This document shows positions 1 through 5,168 of a stretch of DNA of 5,939 nt, in pieces. Below the pieces are notes generated by a model that was not told the origin of the DNA, did not search any database, and worked only from the letters and a program-made list of their open reading frames with translations. This DNA is from Verrucomicrobiota bacterium (lineage in GTDB: Bacteria; Verrucomicrobiota; Verrucomicrobiia; Chthoniobacterales; UBA10450), in NCBI GenBank assembly GCA_003218615.1, contig QHOD01000120.1:1-5939 (forward strand), in the 5' to 3' direction. The first letter of the stretch is position 1, and each line of letters begins with the position of its first letter. The position numbers and the translations under genes are program-made.

Positions 1-354
1 CTCCGTGAGCATGGCTGGAGCGAAGAGATATGCCGCGCGATTCTTTCGCATGCGGACTACACCAACGTGACGCGCGAGACGCCGCTGGAAAAAACATTGT
101 ATGCGGTCGATGAACTAAGCGGCTTCGTCATCGCCGTCGCGCTCGTTCGTCCGACGAAAAGCATCCACGCTGTCGATCTTGCAGCGGTAAAAAAGAAGAT
201 GAAAGACAAGGCATTCGCCCGGGCCGTGAATCGCGGCGACATCGTGGGCGGCGCTGAACAGCTCGGCATGCCGCTTGATACTGTCATTGCCGAAGTCATC
301 GCCGCGCTCAAGGCAGACGCTGAACAGCTTGGCCTCATAGGTTCCGCGTGCTAG
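1..354 (+). CDS. HD-domain (HDIG-type) predicted hydrolase, 3' part only
   Basis: This gene is open from the first base of the window (frame 1) to the TAG at 352-354. 117 C-terminal residues are visible and the N-terminus, with the expected metal-binding His and His-Asp residues, lies outside. Seen: ILSHAD at visible residues 14-19, ETPLEKTLYAVDELSGF at about 26-42, a LVRPTKSI stretch at 48-55 and the lysine-rich VKKKMKDKAFAR at 63-74. This series matches my memory of small (about 190 aa) bacterial HD-superfamily phosphohydrolases, in which the Asp of the AVDEL segment is a likely metal ligand. The family is a cytosolic metal-dependent phosphohydrolase whose substrate is generally unassigned. 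A GTG at 67 could be mistaken for a start, but the homologous sequence continues upstream of it, so the gene is truncated by the window and does not begin there. The next gene begins 11 bases after the stop, suggesting co-transcription. Family call fairly sure; substrate unknown. Confidence 0.85.
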   Translation, partial: LREHGWSEEICRAILSHADYTNVTRETPLEKTLYAVDELSGFVIAVALVRPTKSIHAVDLAAVKKKMKDKAFARAVNRGDIVGGAEQLGMPLDTVIAEVIAALKADAEQLGLIGSAC

Positions 355-355
355 T

Positions 356-360
356 AAAGG
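356..360 (+). promoter_or_regulatory. Ribosome binding site deciding the retropepsin start
   Basis: AAAGG lies five bases before the ATG at 366 and directly after the stop codon of the upstream gene. It favours ATG 366 over the in-frame GTG at 348, which would overlap the HD gene by seven bases. Confidence 0.5.
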
Positions 361-365
361 CCGTT

Positions 366-1328
366 ATGCGCCTGACCCGAGGGACGGCCACTGTTTTCGT
401 ACCAATTATTTTGCTGTTAACGGCCCGCGTCGGCCGCGGCGCGGTCACGCTCGATGCGCTTGGCCTCTACCTAACGAAAAATGGATACGGCGGAGCACAA
501 CTTGTTCATCTTGGAAATTTTTATCATCTTCCCATCCAGTCAAACGGTAAGCCCGGCAATCTTATTGTCGATACTGGCTCGCCAACGACGTTGATATTCC
601 GATCGAGTCTCAAGCGGCTGAATCTAATTGAGTCAAAAACGACCGACCATGTGAGCGGAGCATATGGACGCGGTCGCGATGTTTACGGCCTGACGACAAT
701 CAAAGCCCTGACAGCCGGAAATTGTACATTGACCAACGTTCCCGTGTCGGTCGCGTCCGAGATCAGCAGCACTCATTTAAAACGTACGCATTCAAACGGC
801 CTGCTCGGCCTGCGCGAGTTGATCGAATTTGGCGCTGTTCTCGATTTGCGGAATCATCTGGTTTATCTGCGGCCGTCGCGGCCAGGCAACAGCGTCGCCT
901 CCGAAATCAAATCGATTCTCTTGCGGCAAGGCTACATCGCAGTGCCACTTTTGCTTAAAGATAATCACGTGTACGTTGCGGGCGGCCTAAACGGCGTTCC
1001 GTGTCATTTCATGGTTGATACCGGCAGTGACGTCACTTCGGTACACACCAATTTCGCCGCACGCGCCAAGCTCAAAGTCGCAGCAACTCCACTTGTTGAC
1101 GTAGGTTTCGGCGGTTCAAGTCCAGTAGGAATAACGACTTTTCCTTTCCTCCGGATTGGCAATTATGAAATCAGGAATGGAAGCGCTTCGGTCGAATACC
1201 TTAATCCGCAAGTATTCGGAGCGAATTCTGGAATTGCCGGCTGCATCGGAGCCGAATACTTAGCGATTAATCGCGCCATCTTCGATTTCGTCAGCGGCAC
1301 CTTGTACTTGTGCCCACCAGCGCACTGA
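366..1328 (+). CDS. Exported protein with two retropepsin-like aspartic protease domains
   Basis: Predicted aspartic protease of clan AA (Asp_protease_2/retropepsin-like), 320 aa from ATG 366. A basic start (MRLTR), a hydrophobic core at about residues 8-20 and a small-residue exit near GRGA indicate a signal peptide or membrane anchor, so it probably acts outside the cytoplasm. Two catalytic motifs are seen: LIVDTGS (Asp69) and FMVDTGS (Asp218). Each is followed by a flap-like segment (YGLTT at 107-111; VGITT at 254-258) and a hydrophobic-hydrophobic-Gly closing motif (GLLG at 145-148; GCIG at 292-295) with a matching beta tail (AVLDLRNHLVYL; AIFDFVSGTLYL). The offset between copies stays at 147-149 residues, showing an internal duplication. 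Viral retropepsins are homodimers with one Asp each; here both halves are in one chain, so an intramolecular active site is inferred, as in pepsin. No PDZ domain is visible. An alternative GTG start at 348 would add six residues. Substrate unknown. The stop is one base from the convergent methyltransferase stop. Confidence 0.85.
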   Translation: MRLTRGTATVFVPIILLLTARVGRGAVTLDALGLYLTKNGYGGAQLVHLGNFYHLPIQSNGKPGNLIVDTGSPTTLIFRSSLKRLNLIESKTTDHVSGAYGRGRDVYGLTTIKALTAGNCTLTNVPVSVASEISSTHLKRTHSNGLLGLRELIEFGAVLDLRNHLVYLRPSRPGNSVASEIKSILLRQGYIAVPLLLKDNHVYVAGGLNGVPCHFMVDTGSDVTSVHTNFAARAKLKVAATPLVDVGFGGSSPVGITTFPFLRIGNYEIRNGSASVEYLNPQVFGANSGIAGCIGAEYLAINRAIFDFVSGTLYLCPPAH

Positions 1329-1329
1329 A

Positions 1330-2151
1330 TCACTCGCTCCGCTTTTCAGCAATGATTTCCAGAACGAGCGGGGTGATCATTAATGAATTTGGATTCTTTT
1401 CCGCGCCGGCGAGATCGGCGCGCACTTTGTCAGCGAATTCTTGATCGATCCGTCCCATCTCGATCAGACGGGGAAGATAAATTTCGATGAATGTAGCAGG
1501 CCATTGCCACATGTAGTCATTCGGACGGACGCAAAATATGCGCGGCGTAGCCGAGCTAATGACAAAGCCGTTCGCTGAAAGCAACTCCGATAATCCCGCA
1601 GCGCCATCGGGTTCGCCGCCCGATTCACGCCACGTTTCGATCACGTGTTGCCGGAAGCGCTCCTGATTCGGCAGCCGCGGGAAGAAGTGCCAGGTTTCAT
1701 AATGGCCGTATTCGTGGAAGATCGCGATGCTGCCCTTTCGCATTACGCGGGCTAGTTTCTTCATCAACAGCGCTGGGTCGTTGATGAACGACACCACCCA
1801 GCGGCACCAGGAGAAGTCGTAATCTCCTTTCGGCAGGTCGTCAGTCATCAAATCCAGTTCGTGAATCTTGATGTTCGTGAGCGAGCGGGCGCGGCACGTT
1901 TCTTTTAACGCCCGGACAAAGTTCTTCGAGCGCTCGAGCGCGATCACTTCTCCCCTCGGCCCAACAATCTCTGCGAGATCGACGGCTGCATAGCCGGGGC
2001 CTGCCCCGACATCGAGCACACGTTTCCCAACCGTAATACCGGCTTTCTGCCAGCAATCCAAAGCCACGGAGCGCCACACGCGATGTTGCAATCCGAGCCT
2101 CGCCAATTCCTCCTCGTGCGTACCCAGGACGTAATCGCGCTCGGTCGTCAT
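1330..2151 (-). CDS. Class I SAM-dependent methyltransferase
   Basis: 273 aa. A Rossmann-fold methyltransferase is clear: motif I VLDVGAGPG at residues 45-53 (SAM-binding glycine loop), the acidic end of strand beta-2 at VIALERS (Glu73, expected to bind the ribose), HELDL with Asp100 at the adenine site, a motif-IV-like DYDFSWCRWVVSF at 110-122, and the helix and strand LLMKKLARVMRKGSIAIF at 128-145. The C-terminal part (about 150-273) is rich in aromatic residues and Trp (WHFFPRLP, MWQWPATFIEIYLPRL) and probably forms the substrate-binding cap. This fits the broad UbiE/Methyltransf_11/25-type small-molecule enzymes, but nothing seen identifies the acceptor, so no symbol is given. The ATG at 2149-2151 begins a natural N-terminus (MTTERDYVLGTH). 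No Shine-Dalgarno is visible before it; the leader is AT-rich with phased GTTAA words. It stands alone, 164 bases after the lysine-rich gene, and ends one base from the opposing protease gene. Confidence 0.9.
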   Translation of the reverse strand: MTTERDYVLGTHEEELARLGLQHRVWRSVALDCWQKAGITVGKRVLDVGAGPGYAAVDLAEIVGPRGEVIALERSKNFVRALKETCRARSLTNIKIHELDLMTDDLPKGDYDFSWCRWVVSFINDPALLMKKLARVMRKGSIAIFHEYGHYETWHFFPRLPNQERFRQHVIETWRESGGEPDGAAGLSELLSANGFVISSATPRIFCVRPNDYMWQWPATFIEIYLPRLIEMGRIDQEFADKVRADLAGAEKNPNSLMITPLVLEIIAEKRSE

Positions 2152-2169
2152 GATTTGATGCTTAAAACT

Positions 2170-2190
2170 GTTAAATGTTAATCGTTTAAC
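2170..2190 (-). promoter_or_regulatory. Phased GTTAA words/dyad in methyltransferase leader
   Basis: Three similar 7-base words follow each other on the + strand: GTTAAAT, GTTAATC, GTTTAAC. The outer parts make a dyad, GTTAAA (2170-2175) and TTTAAC (2185-2190), with nine bases between. It ends 18 bases before the methyltransferase ATG on the - strand, in the most AT-rich patch of the gap. It could be an operator, or part of a weak promoter (TTAAAC, 17 bases, TTTAAG, only 3/6 and 4/6 matches to the sigma-70 boxes). Function is inference. Confidence 0.25.
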
Positions 2191-2203
2191 CTGCTCGTTT
2201 TGC

Positions 2204-2277
2204 CATCATCCAGGCAGTCAGCCTTGGAAAATGCGATGATGAAGGGCGCGTAGCTCAGAAACAAAATTCTTGAGCTA
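2204..2277. other. Dyad-rich intergenic segment between methyltransferase and lysine-rich gene
   Basis: Two independent inverted repeats are present. CATCATC (2204-2210) pairs with GATGATG (2235-2241), and inside it CCAGGC pairs with GCCTTGG around a five-base loop with one bulged T. TAGCTCA (2251-2257) pairs perfectly with TGAGCTA (2271-2277) over a 13-base loop. Neither is followed by a T-run on either strand, so a classical intrinsic terminator is not supported. They lie downstream of the lysine-rich gene and could cap or stabilise its transcript; that is inference. Confidence 0.3.
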
Positions 2278-2309
2278 TTGCCGATGCCGACCACATCGCA
2301 GATGCTGTG

Positions 2310-2325
2310 GCCGCTTTACTGCGGC
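2310..2325 (-). other. Small hairpin containing the stop codon of the lysine-rich gene
   Basis: GCCGC (2310-2314) and GCGGC (2321-2325) form a five-base-pair stem whose six-base loop contains the TAA stop of the lysine-rich gene (2316-2318). The stem is short and could be chance in this GC-rich stretch. Confidence 0.25.
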
Positions 2326-2741
2326 TCAGAGGCGTCTCCTGACGAAAAACCCGGGCTGGAAGAACCGTGTTGCGTATTCGCGGCAGCGGCAGCTCTTTTA
2401 GCGGCCCATCTGGCTTTCATCGCTGCGGCCAATTGCGCGCGACGTTCCGGCGTGAGGTTGAGTTTCCTCTTCTTTTTCCTGGCAACGCGCGATTCTTTGA
2501 CGGCAGACCCCGGTTTCACATCGCCCTTTAACGCAGAGCGCTGTTTCTTCTTTTGGATTGGCGCGGAAGCGTTCGAAGTCTTGCGAGCCTTTTCAGCAGG
2601 CGTAGCCGATTTGGCTTTAGTCTTGGCAGCGGTCGATGCTGCTTCAAGTTTCCCCTTCAGCTTGGCGAGCTTTTTCGTACTCTTTTGCAGGCGAGCCTCG
2701 AGCCGCCGGATCCTTTTCTTAAGATTTTTGACCTTAGCCAT
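2316..2741 (-). CDS. Lysine-rich, coiled-coil, histone-H1-like protein (hypothetical)
   Basis: 141 aa, not assignable to a named family. Residues 1-35 form a strongly basic heptad pattern: hydrophobic residues at 4, 7, 11, 14, 18, 25, 28 and 32 with Ser at 21, so a short coiled coil is likely. Residues 36-92 are low-complexity, rich in Lys, Ala, Ser and Thr with scattered Pro, like bacterial histone-H1-like tails. Residues 96-118 carry LTPERRAQLAAAMKARWAAK, a helix of a type I recall at the ends of many basic bacterial proteins (consensus like R..LA.A.KARWAK.R). The tail is neutral to acidic and Ser/Gly-rich. A nucleoid- or RNA-associated role is inferred from charge only. The ATG at 2739-2741 has no Shine-Dalgarno. 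A 170-residue frame on the opposite strand (2278-2790) overlaps it; I prefer this strand because the heptad register and the recognisable C-terminal helix would not arise by chance. Confidence 0.7.
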   Translation of the reverse strand: MAKVKNLKKRIRRLEARLQKSTKKLAKLKGKLEAASTAAKTKAKSATPAEKARKTSNASAPIQKKKQRSALKGDVKPGSAVKESRVARKKKRKLNLTPERRAQLAAAMKARWAAKRAAAAANTQHGSSSPGFSSGDASEPQ

Positions 2742-2985
2742 ATGGAGTGAAGAATCTTTGTGCCGACCGCCAATAGAAATGAGGGATTAAGACTTCGAGG
2801 TAATCACGAAACCTCCCCGGTGTCACGTCATTTCTCGATGCTATTCGGGCGCGCGACCAGAGCTTATAACGAGATACGACGACAGCCGGGGAGCGCTATA
2901 GGAAAGGGAAGTGTTGCCGGCATTCAAACCGTCGAGCCAAAACTCCAAAGCTCGATTATTAATCTGCGGCGATAGAACGAGAAAC
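2742..2985. other. Intergenic gap, 244 bases, no gene recognised
   Basis: This stretch lies between the antiporter stop and the start of the lysine-rich gene, so it should hold the leader of the latter. I see only a weak dyad, GAGGT (2797-2801) with ACCTC (2811-2815). Short + strand frames (2760-2975, 2911-3099) have no family resemblance and run into the antisense of the antiporter. No convincing promoter boxes or terminator were found. Confidence 0.4.
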
Positions 2986-4158
2986 TCAAGGCGCAAATAT
3001 CAGGAGCACAAATACGCCGAACAGCAGCAAGTGAATGCAGCCTTGCAAGACATTTGTTTTACCACTGGTAAATGTGACCACGCTCACGGCCAGCGTTAAT
3101 AGCAGCAGCGGAAGATTGCCGCCTTGCACACCGAGCACGATCGACCGGTGCGTGATCAATCCGATGGTCAACACAGCTGGAATCGTTAGTCCGATGGTTG
3201 CCAGGACTGAGCCGAGCAGAATGTTTACGGAACGCTGGAGTTGATTCCGCAGCGTTGCCTCGATAGCACCGATTCCCTCCGGAGCAAGCACAAGGCAGGC
3301 AACAATTGCCCCCCCAAACGCCTGCGGCATGCCAAAGCGCTCAATGCTATTATCCAATGGAATGGCGAATTTTTCCGAGAGCAAAACGACCACGCACAAA
3401 TAAACAAGCAAGATCACCGCGTGAAAACCGGTAGAGCGAACTTGAAGTTGATGATGATGAGTTGATTTCGTTAACGCGACTACGACATCCGTAGATTCCA
3501 TGAAATACTGGCTGTGTCGCATCGTCTGGATGAGCAAAAAGATCGCATAGAGGACCAGCGACGTCAGCGCCACAAAGATTCCCTGCGAAACAGAATGCGT
3601 CGGTCCACTGGTAGAAGTGGTGAAGCTCGGAAGCACCAAACCGAGCACTGCCAGCGTCATGATAATGTTCAGATACGAATTGACGCCTTGCAGATTGTAA
3701 TGTTGCTCGCGATGGCGGAGCCCGCCCATCAGCAGACAGAGCCCGACGAGGCCGTTGAGAGCAATCATGACAACGGCAAAGATCGCGTCGCGCCCGAGCG
3801 TCGGATTATTCTTACCATGCAGCATCGTCGTGGAAATCATCGCCACTTCGATGGCAATTGCCGAAAGAGTAAGGATCAGGGTCCCGTACGGCTCGCCAAA
3901 TTTAATGGCGAGGCAGTCGGCGTGCCGGACGACACAAATCGCAGACCAAAGAATAACGATGAAAAGCCACAGGAAAACGCCCACCAGCAAAAGCGGATGC
4001 GTGGTGTTTTCCACGAGCCGGTTTCCGGCTCCGAAGAAAACCGTTAGCGTGACGATACCCATGATAAGCGCCATTTCGGAGCGAACGGCATGTCCAACGC
4101 CGCCGGCTTTCCCGGACTCGGAAGGCGATTCCACCTTTTCAGACATGGGCGCGAGCAT
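2986..4158 (-). CDS. chaA: ChaA-type calcium/proton antiporter (CaCA superfamily)
   Basis: Inner-membrane cation/proton exchanger, expected to export Ca2+ (in Escherichia coli also Na+ and K+) against H+. 390 aa from the preferred start. Both CaCA alpha-repeats are clear: GEPYGTLILTLSAIAIEVAM from residue 88 (Glu104 is the likely ion ligand) and LAPEGIGAIEA from residue 291 (Glu294), followed by NQLQRSVNILLGSVLATIGL (305-324). VVRHADCLA before the first repeat and FTSGKTNVLQG (363-373) near the end also match E. coli ChaA, as does the run of about eleven hydrophobic segments. The central loop has THHHQ but lacks the long acidic run of E. coli ChaA. Start choice: ATG 4156-4158 has GGAG five bases upstream. 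The longer frame from ATG 4198-4200 would take its first residues from the palindromic repeat; an ATG at 4144-4146 is also possible. It lies 150 bases after the SnoaL-like gene, so it may have its own promoter. Confidence 0.93.
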   Translation of the reverse strand: MLAPMSEKVESPSESGKAGGVGHAVRSEMALIMGIVTLTVFFGAGNRLVENTTHPLLLVGVFLWLFIVILWSAICVVRHADCLAIKFGEPYGTLILTLSAIAIEVAMISTTMLHGKNNPTLGRDAIFAVVMIALNGLVGLCLLMGGLRHREQHYNLQGVNSYLNIIMTLAVLGLVLPSFTTSTSGPTHSVSQGIFVALTSLVLYAIFLLIQTMRHSQYFMESTDVVVALTKSTHHHQLQVRSTGFHAVILLVYLCVVVLLSEKFAIPLDNSIERFGMPQAFGGAIVACLVLAPEGIGAIEATLRNQLQRSVNILLGSVLATIGLTIPAVLTIGLITHRSIVLGVQGGNLPLLLLTLAVSVVTFTSGKTNVLQGCIHLLLFGVFVLLIFAP

Positions 4159-4163
4159 ATCGA

Positions 4164-4167
4164 CTCC
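4164..4167 (-). promoter_or_regulatory. Ribosome binding site for the antiporter
   Basis: On the - strand GGAG sits five bases before ATG 4156-4158 (context GGCGGAGTCGAT then ATG). It is the best Shine-Dalgarno match among the three in-frame starts and decides against the ATG at 4198-4200. Confidence 0.45.
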
Positions 4168-4187
4168 GCCCTCGTCATGCAATCGGC

Positions 4188-4310
4188 GTAACTCAGGCAT
4201 CTTGCCTGATGCGTCGAGCGGACACTTGTCCGCAAGCTTGCAGGCTGGAAGCCCGCACGACTTATCAGGCAGGGATGCCTGAGTTACCTGGCAAGCCAGA
4301 GGCTCGCCCT
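4188..4310. repeat. Mosaic palindromic repeat (five hairpins, REP-like)
   Basis: Outer arms: 4188-4201 is perfectly complementary to 4274-4287 (14 bases, GTAACTCAGGCATC), and the pairing continues after a 1x2 internal loop with 4203-4210 and 4264-4271 (8 bases). Within the element five short hairpins follow each other: TCAGGCA/TGCCTGA (4193-4209), GCGGACA/TGTCCGC with two bases between (4218-4233), GCAGGCT/AGCCCGC with one mismatch (4240-4256), TCAGGCA/TGCCTGA (4265-4282), and CTGGC/GCCAG (4288-4299). The outermost bases to 4310 (AGAGGCTCGCCCT) reach into the SnoaL-like stop codon. I recall similar words dispersed in verrucomicrobial genomes, so a repeated, possibly mobile, non-coding element is likely. 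Copy number cannot be seen here. It may also protect or end the upstream transcript, but no T-run follows. Confidence 0.7.
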
Positions 4311-4686
4311 ACTCTTTCTTTTGAGCGAGCGGTAAAAATTCTTCGCGCGCAACCTTGCCGTCCTTGACGGTGTAAATTCCTACCTCCGACATTTGCATTC
4401 GCTTCTTGGAGGCTTTCTCGGTTACATCGACATCGAACTGCACGACGAAGGTATCGCGAGCCACAAATGGTCCCGTCACTTTCGCGCTGTGCACCTCCAT
4501 TTGTTTCTCCCACCACTCGGTCTTACCGCGCACCTGGTCGATGCCGCGCATTTCCGCCGGCATGTTTTCCATCGCTTGGGCTTCCACACTTACAATGTCT
4601 TTCGCGTAGAGATCGTCGATTGCCTTCATCCATTCGCCTTTTCGGCAATACTCCACCAGTTTCTTTGCAACTTCTTCTGTACTCAT
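4309..4686 (-). CDS. SnoaL/NTF2-like fold protein
   Basis: 125 aa, matching the usual length of single-domain NTF2-like (SnoaL-like, cystatin-style alpha+beta barrel) proteins. The N-terminal helix pair VAKKLVEYCRKGEWMKAIDDLYAKDIVSVEA (residues 6-36) followed by MRGIDQVRGKTEWWEKQ (46-62) is typical: the first helices, the exposed strand, then the helix closing the cone. The second half is alternating beta strands (VTGPFVARDTFVVQFDVDV, MQMSEVGIYTVKDGKVAREEFLP). Family members are small enzymes (isomerases, cyclases, hydrolases) or ligand-binding proteins in the cytosol; nothing seen fixes which. The start at 4684-4686 is well supported by a strong Shine-Dalgarno. The gene lies 58 bases after the sulfur-carrier gene, so co-transcription is plausible. 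Its TAG stop is fused to the palindromic repeat that follows, suggesting that repeat insertion may have trimmed or replaced the original 3' end. Confidence 0.85.
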   Translation of the reverse strand: MSTEEVAKKLVEYCRKGEWMKAIDDLYAKDIVSVEAQAMENMPAEMRGIDQVRGKTEWWEKQMEVHSAKVTGPFVARDTFVVQFDVDVTEKASKKRMQMSEVGIYTVKDGKVAREEFLPLAQKKE

Positions 4687-4690
4687 TCTT

Positions 4691-4696
4691 CCTCCT
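4691..4696 (-). promoter_or_regulatory. Strong ribosome binding site for the SnoaL-like gene
   Basis: AGGAGG on the - strand, four bases before the ATG at 4684-4686 (AAAGGAGGAAGA then ATG). It is the best Shine-Dalgarno in the window; most other genes here have weak or no such site, so this gene may be strongly translated. Confidence 0.8.
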
Positions 4697-4744
4697 TTAG
4701 GTTTGGTTCATAGTGATGCAAATATTTTCTAAAGGGTTTCTTGA

Positions 4745-5041
4745 TTAACCCCCAGCGATGGCTCCGATGATCACAAACGCTTCAGAGCCGTTGGTGATCG
4801 CGTCCGGCAGTGGAGTGTCCGGTGATTCATGAGACAAATCCTCGCCACAGGCAAAAAATCGCACCATTGGCCGCCGGAGTTGGGTGACGTGATCGCGTAT
4901 TGTTCCGCGCAGCATCGGATATCGCGCCTCGATCGCGTCGAGAATCGAGCGCTGCGTGACGGGAGCCTCGACTTCGAGTTCCACTTCGCCGTCAACGTGG
5001 GCGAGTGTGCGTAGATGATGTGGGAGTACAACGCGGATCAT
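4745..5041 (-). CDS. MoaD/ThiS-family ubiquitin-like sulfur-carrier protein
   Basis: 98 aa, somewhat longer than MoaD (about 80) or ThiS (about 66). It begins with a beta strand typical of the family (MIRVVLPHHLRTLAHVDGEVELEV), has the central helix SILDAIEARYPMLRGTI (residues 32-48), then strands around VRFFACGEDLS, and finishes with EAFVIIGAIAGG. The C-terminal Gly-Gly is the site that is adenylated and thiocarboxylated in this family; ending exactly at GG is the strongest evidence. Known relatives pass sulfur to molybdopterin, thiazole or other small molecules through an E1-like enzyme. No such enzyme (MoeB, ThiF) or acceptor (MoaE, ThiG) is in the window, so neither moaD nor thiS is assigned. 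It follows the propeller gene by 127 bases, a gap filled by a dyad repeat, and precedes the SnoaL-like gene. No clear Shine-Dalgarno. Family call secure; pathway unknown. Confidence 0.88.
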   Translation of the reverse strand: MIRVVLPHHLRTLAHVDGEVELEVEAPVTQRSILDAIEARYPMLRGTIRDHVTQLRRPMVRFFACGEDLSHESPDTPLPDAITNGSEAFVIIGAIAGG

Positions 5042-5052
5042 GGTGAATCAAA

Positions 5053-5164
5053 AAATCCCAGTAACCAAAACCCAAGCTCCAGACAGATTCCAAATCCCAA
5101 TGGAAAAATCTCACAATGGGAAATTTTACGAACTTGGGATTTGGTGGTTGGGACTTGGAACTTG
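5053..5164. repeat. AT-rich dyad repeat between propeller and sulfur-carrier genes
   Basis: An 11-base perfect inverted repeat, CCAAATCCCAA (5090-5100) with TTGGGATTTGG (5134-5144), is framed by CAAGCTCCA (5073-5081) and TGGAACTTG (5156-5164), which pair in 8 of 9 positions; AAAAT (5105-5109) and ATTTT (5123-5127) can pair within the 33-base loop. The right arm is partly duplicated 14 bases on (TTGGGACTTGG, 5148-5158), and AAATCCCA recurs at 5053-5060 and 5092-5099. Base composition and wording differ from the flanking genes. I recall similar 'CCAAATCCCAA' type intergenic elements in verrucomicrobial genomes. It begins five bases after the propeller stop and fills nearly all of the gap to the carrier start. 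Confidence 0.65.
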
Positions 5165-5168
5165 TTCA

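Noticed and set aside
67..354. Complete 95-residue gene starting at GTG 67
   Set aside because: The reading frame is open to the window edge and the residues before GTG 67 (GWSEEICRAILSHADYTN) belong to the same HD-family domain.
2204..2241. Hairpin as an intrinsic terminator for the lysine-rich gene
   Set aside because: In the direction of transcription it is followed by ATGATGGCAAAACG, not a T-run; the T-run lies on the wrong side.
2244..2325. Possible tRNA gene beginning GGGCGCGTAGCTCAG
   Set aside because: No anticodon arm, no T-loop GTTCRA-type word and no complementary 3' acceptor end occur within the next 80 bases.
2278..2790. 170-residue + strand frame opposite the lysine-rich gene
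   Set aside because: Its Phe/Leu/Ala/Ser-rich sequence is what the complement of Lys/Ala/Arg codons gives, it resembles no family, and it runs past both ends of the better - strand gene.
3514..4282. Two long + strand frames (3514-4047 and 3755-4282) antisense to the antiporter
   Set aside because: They overlap each other and lie opposite a clear ChaA gene; their sequences are polar low-complexity strings without recognisable motifs.
4188..4310. CRISPR array or insertion sequence
   Set aside because: The hairpin units differ in sequence and have no regular spacers, and no transposase frame is present.
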